A stretch of 64,000 bases of DNA, taken from QWHO01 sp039809865 (GTDB taxonomy: Bacteria; Vulcanimicrobiota; Xenobia; Xenobiales; QWHO01). The notes beneath the pieces were generated by a model that saw only the letters and a list, made by a program, of their open reading frames with translations, did not search any database and was not told the DNA's origin. Position numbers and translations under genes: made by a program. Each line of letters opens with the position of its first letter. Position 1 is the stretch's first letter. The stretch spans positions 77,229 to 141,228 of the forward strand of contig JBDHVW010000010.1 of assembly GCA_039809865.1 (NCBI GenBank), in the 5' to 3' direction. Of this stretch, positions 6,883-13,571 are shown piece by piece.

Positions 6883-8226
6883 TCAGGCGATCCCCAGCGA
6901 AAAGAAGTTCGTCATGAACTCGGCGAACGTGAGCTTGAAGATCCCGTCATCCTTGCCATCGTTGCCAGGCTCGGTATCGCCCCAGGGATTGCGCAGGGTC
7001 AGCTGATCGCTCTTCTCGTCGAAGGCCAGCACGGTGTAGGCGTGACCGGCCACGAGACCTTTCAGCTTGGGATTCATGCAGCCCGCCTCGACCAGACGGC
7101 CGGCTTTCAGAGCGTCGACCAGCTTCTTCTTCAGGTCGGCCGGTTTGGTGGAGCTGAGGAAGTACGCTTCGGCCGGCTGGCGCGAGAACGGCTCGAGCCC
7201 CGTGTCCACCGAGCCCATGAAACCCGGCTCCATCGAGGTCGGGCCCTGCGTCATCTTGGCGTAGGCCTTCTCGAGCACGGCCGCCCACAGGCCGTTGGAC
7301 CGGGCGGCCAGCGCCTTCTCCGAGTCGGTCAGCGCCGACACCGTCACGGGCGGTCGACCCGGGAACGTCACGGTGTAGGAGCCGTCCGGATTCTGCTTGA
7401 TCATGTTCTTGACGGCTTTGGGGTCTTTCGTGCACAGCGCCACCAGCGCGGCCAGGAAAAAGCAATCGCCGATCTGGCCCTGTTTGACGCTGTTCGGGTC
7501 GGGCATCCCCTCGAAGAGCTCGGTGCTCTGGCGTCCGATGCGCTTTTGGAAACCGCTGTAGTCGTCCACGGCCTGGGTGATGAAATGGGCGTTCCTGCCC
7601 CCGGTGACCCGGTCGTGCTCGCTCGTGTCTCCCTTCCCCAGCCGCTCCAGGTCCTTCAGCGTGACGCCCTTCTGGTCGTAGTTGCGGCCGCGGTCGGTCT
7701 CGTCATGGCTGAGCCACATGATGTCGGCCTTGTGCCGGATCAGAGTCTCCAGGGCCGCGGCGTCCTTGCCTCTGATGGAGGGATCGCGCTGGGCCTCGTT
7801 GAGCTCGTCGTTGGACAGGACCCCGTCCTTGTTCTTGTCGATTTTCGGGAAGAGCCGTTTCAGGCGCTCCGCCAGCTCCTCCGCGCCCTCGCGGCGGGTT
7901 TCGCCCGCGGGAGCGGCCTGCTGGCTATTCTGGACGTAGGCGGCCGCGGCCGCGGTGGCCTGCGGACCCACCTCGGCGGCGCTGGTGCCGAAGACCTGCT
8001 GCAGGGTGCCGTCCACCGCCAGCGCGTCGGTGCTTGGCAGCGGCAGGTTCCGCAGGGTGGTGAGATCGTTGCTCACGCCGCGGAAATAGCTCAGGTACCT
8101 GGCGGCCTGCTCGGGGGGGAGCTGCTCGACGGGCACCAGGCCCTGCTCGAGCGCCTCGACGCGGCTCAAGCTCCGCGCCATGGGCGCCTGGAGAGTCAGG
8201 TTGGTCCCGGCTCGGATCTCATTCAT
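6883..8226 (-). CDS. Calpain-like (C2) cysteine protease with EF-hand
   Basis: 447 residues. An N-terminal helical region (1-125) is followed by a textbook EF-hand loop at 130-141 (DKNKDGVLSNDE) and a possible degenerate second loop near 175-190. The C-terminal half is a calpain-type papain fold with a complete triad: Cys255 in GQIGDCFFLA, His395 in AGHAYTV and Asn413 in LRNPWG. Calpains are calcium-regulated intracellular proteases; bacterial members often act in effectors or remain uncharacterised. No signal peptide is seen. The ATG overlaps the end of the upstream secreted-protein gene by 8 bp, so it sits inside a five-gene operon (9681 down to 4694). The EF-hand makes Ca2+ control plausible, but that is inference. 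Confidence 0.85.
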   Translation of the reverse strand: MNEIRAGTNLTLQAPMARSLSRVEALEQGLVPVEQLPPEQAARYLSYFRGVSNDLTTLRNLPLPSTDALAVDGTLQQVFGTSAAEVGPQATAAAAAYVQNSQQAAPAGETRREGAEELAERLKRLFPKIDKNKDGVLSNDELNEAQRDPSIRGKDAAALETLIRHKADIMWLSHDETDRGRNYDQKGVTLKDLERLGKGDTSEHDRVTGGRNAHFITQAVDDYSGFQKRIGRQSTELFEGMPDPNSVKQGQIGDCFFLAALVALCTKDPKAVKNMIKQNPDGSYTVTFPGRPPVTVSALTDSEKALAARSNGLWAAVLEKAYAKMTQGPTSMEPGFMGSVDTGLEPFSRQPAEAYFLSSTKPADLKKKLVDALKAGRLVEAGCMNPKLKGLVAGHAYTVLAFDEKSDQLTLRNPWGDTEPGNDGKDDGIFKLTFAEFMTNFFSLGIA

Positions 8227-8836
8227 CGGGGATCTTCATCCAGGGCTCGGGCTCATTCAGGAGCGACTTCGCCTGGGCGCTGCTCAGCTGGCGTACGGCG
8301 GGAAGGATCACGTCCTGGTAATACCGCGGATCGACTCCGCGACAAGGGCCCGTGGGATACCGCAGATATCCCAAAGCCTGCTCTTGCCGCACCACGCTCT
8401 TCGAGCGCAAAGCCTCCACGAGGGCGGGCCCGCGCTTCCAGCCCTTCTGCTTGACCCACCAGGCCCGCGCCTTCTGCGCGGCCGCCTGGCGCTGGGCCTG
8501 CGTGCGCGCCTGCCGGAATCCGAAATCCTGGAACGTGATCGTCTCCAGAACCCAACCCGCGCGGGCCGGCAGCCAGTCGAGGTCGTAGTCGATCATCAGC
8601 CCGTGACCGTAAAACTTGTCGGCCCCGGGATAGATGAGGTCGGCCGTGTGGACCAGCTTCACCTTCTCCTCGCGGTCCATCAGCTTCAGCAGGTTGGGGA
8701 TGGCGTGCTCCTGGCGCCCCTCCAGGCTTCTGGCCGCCTGCACGACCTTCGGCCAGTCCGCCTTGGAAAGCATCTCGGTCGAATCTTGCGCCAGCGAAAA
8801 TTGCGTGAGCAGCACCACGATCAGCACCCGTAGCAT
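8219..8836 (-). CDS. Secreted HEAT-like protein of unknown function
   Basis: 205 residues with a signal peptide (MLRVLIVVLLTQFSLAQ). The mature part begins with helical repeats (ARSLEGRQEHAIPNLLKLMD) reminiscent of HEAT or PBS-lyase repeats, followed by a Trp/Tyr-rich section and an Arg/Ala/Gln-rich helix. It probably acts outside the cytoplasmic membrane as a binding scaffold. It starts 16 bp inside the end of the beta-propeller gene and ends 8 bp inside the protease gene, so the three are translationally coupled. No enzyme signature was seen. Confidence 0.6.
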   Translation of the reverse strand: MLRVLIVVLLTQFSLAQDSTEMLSKADWPKVVQAARSLEGRQEHAIPNLLKLMDREEKVKLVHTADLIYPGADKFYGHGLMIDYDLDWLPARAGWVLETITFQDFGFRQARTQAQRQAAAQKARAWWVKQKGWKRGPALVEALRSKSVVRQEQALGYLRYPTGPCRGVDPRYYQDVILPAVRQLSSAQAKSLLNEPEPWMKIPDE

Positions 8837-9681
8837 TCAGGGAGACCCTCCGACTTCAAACCCTCGCGGGTCGCGTAGTGCAGAATCTGGCCCGTGGGTG
8901 AGAGGGCGACGGGTGAGTAAGGCTCGCGCTCGTGGACCAGCTTACCGTGCGCCAGCGGTCGCTCCCCGGCGCCCCAGACCTGCATCTGGCCATCGGGAAA
9001 GAGCAGCACGAAGCGATCCGCCTGGCGGTGACCCGCCAGGGTGAGGGCGGAGTCCCGCGCACGGGCCATCTGGCGACTCCACAGCTGCTGGCCGGAGGCC
9101 ACGTCCCAGGCGGTGAGGCGGGTGGAGTCAGCCAGCGCGGCCAGGTAGCGGCCGCCGCCGAACGTGACCGCCGGGAAGCTGTCGGGGTGGTGGAAGACAT
9201 GCGTGTTCCAGAGCATCAGGCCGTTCTCGCGTGCGGTTCCCAACACCAGGCCGGCCTGGACCAGATCCACGAAGAAGGGCGCTTCGTGGCGAACGCAGTC
9301 GAGGCAGCGGCCGCCGGGCAACTCGAAGACGTGGGTCTGACCCGGAGCGGACTCGAGGTCGTCGCGCTCGGGCCGCCCCGAGACCGCCAGGCGCGTGCCG
9401 TCTTGCGAGACCGCCAGGCACTCGGGCCGCTTGAGCACGTCCTCGCCAAACTCGACCAGGACCTGACCTTTGGGCAGCCAGACCAGACTGGCGGAGGCAT
9501 CGTCCTCCTCGGGGCTGTGATGCACGAAGACCATCAGGTCGGGCCCCGCCGGTGCAGCCAGCCGCGCCTCGGGAAGCAAGGCCAGCAAACCCTGAGCCGT
9601 CCCGTCCACGCGCCGCACGGCTCCCTCGGGGACGAGCTCCAGCGTCTCGCGGTCAGAAAGCGCCAGCAGCGGATGGCTCAC
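8821..9681 (-). CDS. WD40-like beta-propeller protein
   Basis: 286 residues from a GTG at 9681. Successive blades are suggested by repeated strand patterns such as LAVSQDGTRLAVSG, RLTAWDVASGQQLW, MQVWGAGERPLAHG and VALSPTGQILHYA. The WD pairs and DG turns are weak, so it is a divergent propeller of about five to six blades. There is no signal peptide, so it is probably cytoplasmic and a protein-binding platform. It is the first gene of the operon running to the P450 at 4694. The hydrolase at 9753 is divergent, leaving 71 bp for both promoters. Confidence 0.65.
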   Translation of the reverse strand: MSHPLLALSDRETLELVPEGAVRRVDGTAQGLLALLPEARLAAPAGPDLMVFVHHSPEEDDASASLVWLPKGQVLVEFGEDVLKRPECLAVSQDGTRLAVSGRPERDDLESAPGQTHVFELPGGRCLDCVRHEAPFFVDLVQAGLVLGTARENGLMLWNTHVFHHPDSFPAVTFGGGRYLAALADSTRLTAWDVASGQQLWSRQMARARDSALTLAGHRQADRFVLLFPDGQMQVWGAGERPLAHGKLVHEREPYSPVALSPTGQILHYATREGLKSEGLPECYGC

Positions 9682-9752
9682 GGGTTCCCCTTCGAAGCAG
9701 GGCTGGAAAATCCTGAAGGAACCGCCCCCGGGCCTGCCAAACAGCGCGCCTC

Positions 9753-10961
9753 GTGAAACGCCTCTTGCTCGTCCTGTGGCTGACCGGGCTCTGTCTGGCC
9801 CAGCAGCCCCTTTTCATTCCGGTCTGGATGCAGAACTCCGACCCGCTCACCGACCAGACCCTGAATCAGGTCGTCGGGGAGGTGGCCAGGGTCAACCCCA
9901 ACCCGAGCCACATCGTGCTGCTGGTGCACGGGTTCGACAACACGCAGGCGCAGAGCACCCAGCAGTTCAACGAGGTCACGCCGCGCATCCAGGGCGAGTT
10001 TGCCAAACGCAACCAGACCGTGCCCGTGATCGGAGTGCAGTGGAATTCCGCCCCCGAGGGCGGGCTGCTCGACCTGCCGGGCCAGTATGGCGATAAGGTC
10101 GTCACGGCGCGCAGCGTGGGCCGCACCCCCATGCGCCAGTTGCTGCTGAAGCTCCAGGAGCGCTTTCCCAAAGCCTCGCTGGACGTGATGGCGCATTCGA
10201 TGGGCTGCGAGCTGACCGCGGCGGCGCTTGTCCCGGAGCTGAAATTCGACGACGAGAGCGCCCAGATCCCCGTGTTCCAGCCCGCTCAGGACGCCCACCT
10301 CACCACCGCCACGCTGTGCGGCTCCGATCTCGACTACGACATCTGGTTCAAGGGCGGCGTGGCGTTTCGCACCCAGAACCCGCGCGTGCGCTTCGTCTGG
10401 ATGACCATGTCCCAGATCGCGGGCGACGACCGCGACAAGGTGCTCGAAATGCGCAAGCTCGCGCGCGGCCAGGCCGCCGGCTCGACCTTCCCCAAGATGA
10501 CCCGGGAGCAGTACGATACGATGTTCAGCCATCGGGCGGCCGTGTTCGACAACACCGCCATCCCCGAGAACCACGCCTTTCTGGACTACTACAGCGCCGA
10601 TCGGCTGGCGCGCATCGTGCCCAGCGTGCTGTTCATCGCCAATCCCAAACAGCCCGAGCCCGACGAGCTGGCCCAGCTCGACCAGATATTGGCCTCGCCC
10701 AACCAGGTGAAAGCCCTGACGCCCTGGCTGGACACGCCCCAGGTCTCCAACCAGCTCTACGCCTTATGGAAGCTCGAGCAGACGCTGTGCGGCGGCTCCC
10801 AGCACTTCGCCGACGAGTACCTGGTGGGTCTGGCCAGGAAGATGCGCAACCAGCCCCGCGCCGTGCTGATGGCCCGTCCGGACAGCCCATGCCAGACGGT
10901 GCACGACGGCTACTGGCCCACGAAGCTGCAGATGAAGAAGGCCGGTGCTCCCGAGGACTAA
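9753..10961 (+). CDS. Secreted alpha/beta hydrolase (DUF900-like)
   Basis: 402 residues from a GTG at 9753, beginning with a signal peptide (KRLLLVLWLTGLCLAQ). An oxyanion-strand motif VLLVHGFDN is followed by a nucleophile elbow DVMAHSMGCEL, with the serine in AHSMG (a G-x-S-x-G variant starting with Ala), and a long C-terminal region. The arrangement resembles the DUF900/alpha-beta hydrolase group, whose substrates are mostly unknown but include lipid-like esters. It is exported to the periplasm or outside. It ends convergently, with a 4 bp overlap, against the membrane protein at 10958. Catalytic Asp and His were not assigned with certainty. Confidence 0.78.
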   Translation: MKRLLLVLWLTGLCLAQQPLFIPVWMQNSDPLTDQTLNQVVGEVARVNPNPSHIVLLVHGFDNTQAQSTQQFNEVTPRIQGEFAKRNQTVPVIGVQWNSAPEGGLLDLPGQYGDKVVTARSVGRTPMRQLLLKLQERFPKASLDVMAHSMGCELTAAALVPELKFDDESAQIPVFQPAQDAHLTTATLCGSDLDYDIWFKGGVAFRTQNPRVRFVWMTMSQIAGDDRDKVLEMRKLARGQAAGSTFPKMTREQYDTMFSHRAAVFDNTAIPENHAFLDYYSADRLARIVPSVLFIANPKQPEPDELAQLDQILASPNQVKALTPWLDTPQVSNQLYALWKLEQTLCGGSQHFADEYLVGLARKMRNQPRAVLMARPDSPCQTVHDGYWPTKLQMKKAGAPED

Positions 10962-11497
10962 CCTCCGCGTTTCTTGAGGCGGACCCCGGCGAACTGCACG
11001 TCCTTGTCGGTCTCGAAGATGGAGTTCGTGCGTTTCATGCCGTCGTTGAGCGCGCGCACCTGCTCCTCGGCCTCCCCGTTGGCCAGCGCCGTGCGCGCGT
11101 CAGCCAGCAGTTTCTGCATCTCGGCCAGGGAGCGGTTCGAATCGTCCAGCTTCTTCTGGTAGTAGGCCTGCTCGCTCTTGAGCTGGCGGCCTTCCATGAG
11201 GTGCCCGAACGAATCCCGCCACCCTTTGACGAAGCAGCCGAAACCGATCAGCGCCGCAATCCCGACCCCGGGACAGGCGATCCCGAGCCCGATGCCGGCC
11301 AACCCGCCGGCCAGCCACTTGCAGTCCTGCACCAGCGCCGTCCGGCACCGCTTGCGCCCGGACTCGCAGGCATCCACCGAGACCTGCCAGACGTCGGTCA
11401 GCGGCCGGTAGCTCCGCAGCTTGTCCTCATGCTGCGCCACGGTCGAGCGCAGCTCGGCGAGCCGCGGATTGGGACTGGCTCCCAGGATGGCGTTCAC
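10958..11497 (-). CDS. Small membrane protein with coiled coil and LKK tail
   Basis: 179 residues from a GTG at 11497. A helical N-terminal part contains two Cys, then one long Gly/Ile/Cys-rich hydrophobic stretch (about 63-92) long enough for a hairpin, then a coiled coil (about 100-145, EMQKLLADARTAL), and finally DVQFAGVRLKKRGG. The tail is like that of the protein at 3798. No family was recognised. It stands between a convergent hydrolase gene and two prepilin genes on the same strand; a 34 bp gap separates it from the prepilin gene end at 11532. Confidence 0.55.
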   Translation of the reverse strand: MNAILGASPNPRLAELRSTVAQHEDKLRSYRPLTDVWQVSVDACESGRKRCRTALVQDCKWLAGGLAGIGLGIACPGVGIAALIGFGCFVKGWRDSFGHLMEGRQLKSEQAYYQKKLDDSNRSLAEMQKLLADARTALANGEAEEQVRALNDGMKRTNSIFETDKDVQFAGVRLKKRGG

Positions 11498-11531
11498 GCC
11501 GACAGCCTATCCCAGGGTCCTGAAAGAAACC

Positions 11532-12287
11532 TCAGTAACGCGGGCAGACGCGGAACTTGATGGCGTAGACGCTGGGGTGACCGGCGGTCGACTGGTGCAG
11601 CAACCGCAGCTCCACCTCGACCAGGCGAGTGTTGCCGCCCACGTCGCCGTTGGCCAGCGTGATCTCGTTGGGGTTCTGGTCGCCGAGCGACTCGGCCCCG
11701 CCCTCGCCGCCGGCCCGCCGCACGAACTGGGAGCGGAACCCGCCATACTTGTCGGTAGTTCCGGGCGTGCCGCCCTCGAACACCGCCACATTGGGCAGCA
11801 GCACGTTGTGCAGGATGGCGCGCGACTGCGTCTTGTCCGCGATCGTCGAGGGCATCACCGTGGAGGGAGAAGGGATGAGCTGATTGGCCGCCACGCCGGT
11901 CGTCCAGCGAACCAGGTTGCCGACTTTGTCGCCCGCGGGCTCGAGCGTGTAATAGACGTACGAGCTCCATTTCGGCACGCCGAACTCGTTGATCAGCACG
12001 GTGGAGGGCTTGTCGGGGGGCGCGCAGGTGCACATCGACAATCCCGGCCGCTCGCCTCCCGTGGCCGTCGAGGGATAGACCCGGATGCTGGCCAGGGAGC
12101 TGTTCTGCAGGTCTCGGCGCAGAGTCCCGATGCCGAGCTCGGTGTCCTGGCTGACCAGGTAGTTGGAGTAGGTCGCCTCGCTGGTGCGCCGGCCCACGAT
12201 AAAGAGCGACGTGACCAGGGCCAGCGCGGCAAAGGCGATCACCGAGCCGACCAGAACCTCCATCAGGGTGAAACCGCGGTTCTTCAT
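11532..12287 (-). CDS. Type IV prepilin-like minor pilin (PilW/GspJ-type)
   Basis: 251 residues from the ATG at 12287, which overlaps the TGA of the upstream prepilin (ATGA); a GTG at 12293 is possible. The N-terminus has a prepilin peptidase site, KNRG followed by FTLMEVLVGSVIAF, with Glu at mature position 5 and then the hydrophobic assembly helix. The 200-residue globular part has conserved-looking Cys pairs and ends KFRVCPRY. The size and the T-L-R-R-D-L segment after the helix resemble PilW/GspJ minor pilins, which prime pilus or pseudopilus assembly at the inner membrane. It forms a two-gene unit with the prepilin at 12284. Confidence 0.82.
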   Translation of the reverse strand: MKNRGFTLMEVLVGSVIAFAALALVTSLFIVGRRTSEATYSNYLVSQDTELGIGTLRRDLQNSSLASIRVYPSTATGGERPGLSMCTCAPPDKPSTVLINEFGVPKWSSYVYYTLEPAGDKVGNLVRWTTGVAANQLIPSPSTVMPSTIADKTQSRAILHNVLLPNVAVFEGGTPGTTDKYGGFRSQFVRRAGGEGGAESLGDQNPNEITLANGDVGGNTRLVEVELRLLHQSTAGHPSVYAIKFRVCPRY

Positions 12288-12703
12288 CGCCACACCGCCG
12301 TCTTCACCACGAGCTCCTTCTTTTCGGGGTTCTTCCCCACGCCCTCGTGCCAGTTGAGGGTGATCGTAATCTCGTCCCAGTCGCGCGTGTCCAGGCCGAT
12401 GAAAGCTTTGGTATTGAACGAGATGTTCTGGGCGAACTCGTAGGATTGCTTGCGTCCCTCCACCACCACGTCCACGGGACGAGCGGTGGGAGCTTTCCAG
12501 CTCTGAGGCTCGGGTTGGCCGAAGGGATGCGCCTTGATCTCCTCGAGCAGGGTCTGGGCGTACATGATGGCCACGGTGCGATTGCGGCTCTGCACGGCCT
12601 GGCGGAACCCGCCCGAGAAGACCGAGAAGAGCACGAGAAAAGCCACGGCCATGATAAAGAACGCGAGGATTGACTCCATCAGCGTAAAGGCCTTTTGTTT
12701 CAT
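12284..12703 (-). CDS. Type IV prepilin-like minor pilin (PilV/GspI-type)
   Basis: 139 residues. The ATG at 12703 is chosen because it gives a standard prepilin leader, MKQKA then FTLMESILAFFIMAVAF, with Glu5; a longer frame to 12793 would add 30 unrelated residues. After the hydrophobic helix comes a small C-terminal domain with KKELVVKTAVWR at the end. The sequence AQTLLEEIKAHPFG after the helix is typical of PilV/GspI. It is the first gene of a pair with the PilW-like protein and starts 88 bp from the divergent acetyltransferase gene. Confidence 0.82.
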   Translation of the reverse strand: MKQKAFTLMESILAFFIMAVAFLVLFSVFSGGFRQAVQSRNRTVAIMYAQTLLEEIKAHPFGQPEPQSWKAPTARPVDVVVEGRKQSYEFAQNISFNTKAFIGLDTRDWDEITITLNWHEGVGKNPEKKELVVKTAVWR

Positions 12704-12791
12704 ACGGAATTCATAACCGACCCGGGGAGTATTTACCGTGCGTTGGAACACAATGGGGGACTGTTCGCTCCGGGCGCCAAAGGCTCCCCTC

Positions 12792-13571
12792 ATGCACTCC
12801 CGCGCTGACCTGGCCTACGCCTTCCGTGCTCTGGGGGTCGCGGAAGGCGATACCGTGATGCTGCACGCCAGCGTCCGCGCGGTGGGCGAGGTGGCGGGGG
12901 GGCCGGACCAAATTCACCTGGCCCTCAAAGACGCCCTGACCGAGCGGGGCACGCTGGTGATGTATGCCAGCTGCCCGCAATATGTGGACGAGATCGGCCG
13001 CGGCAACCTGACGCCCTCGCAGGAGCTGGAGCTGAAGGCCAAGCTCCCCCCGTTCGACCCGCTGAACGACCGCAGCGCGCGCGACAATGGCGCCCTGGTG
13101 GAGCTGCTGCGCACCTACCCGGGCTCGCGGGTCAATCTCCATCCGGCCCGCTTCGTGGTGTGGGGAGCCGGGGCCGACGAGTTGCTCGAGCCTCAGCCGT
13201 GGGACTACGCCTTCGGCCACGGCTCCCTGCTGGAGCGCTTCTGGCAGCGCAACGGCAAGATCTTGCTGCTGGGCGCCGATCACGATACCGTGACGTTTCT
13301 GCACTACGCCGAGCACACGCTGGACTTCGCCCACAACCGGGTGGCGCGTTTCCTGGTGCACACGCAGGACGGATGGCGTGAGATGGCCGAGATCGATACC
13401 TCGGGCGAGCACGCTCCCGAGCGTCTCTTCGAGCGGATTGTGGACGCCCACCTCGGAGCCACGCCGGCCGCGCGCGTGGGCGACGCGGAGAGCTACCTCT
13501 TCAGCGCCGCGGGACTGCTCGCGGAAGCCGTCAGATGGTCTTGCAAACCCGCTGAACCTCCTCCAGGGTGA
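12792..13571 (+). CDS. AAC(3)-family aminoglycoside N3-acetyltransferase-like protein
   Basis: 259 residues from the ATG at 12792; an in-frame ATG at 12738 would add 18 poorly conserved residues. The family signatures are present: VMLHASVRAVG near the start, GTLVMYASCP, NLHPARFVVWGAG, and LLLGADHDTVTFLHYAEH, corresponding to the catalytic-region motif of AAC(3) enzymes. These cytoplasmic enzymes transfer acetyl from acetyl-CoA to the 3-amino group of 2-deoxystreptamine aminoglycosides. Many chromosomal relatives have other substrates (the YokD/FrbF group), so resistance should not be assumed. The 3' end overlaps the end of the convergent PilB-fusion gene by 41 bp. Confidence 0.85.
   Translation: MHSRADLAYAFRALGVAEGDTVMLHASVRAVGEVAGGPDQIHLALKDALTERGTLVMYASCPQYVDEIGRGNLTPSQELELKAKLPPFDPLNDRSARDNGALVELLRTYPGSRVNLHPARFVVWGAGADELLEPQPWDYAFGHGSLLERFWQRNGKILLLGADHDTVTFLHYAEHTLDFAHNRVARFLVHTQDGWREMAEIDTSGEHAPERLFERIVDAHLGATPAARVGDAESYLFSAAGLLAEAVRWSCKPAEPPPG

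Noticed and set aside
12738..12791. Upstream extension of the AAC(3)-like protein
   Set aside because: The 18 extra residues do not resemble the family N-terminus, and the region doubles as the divergent promoter area.
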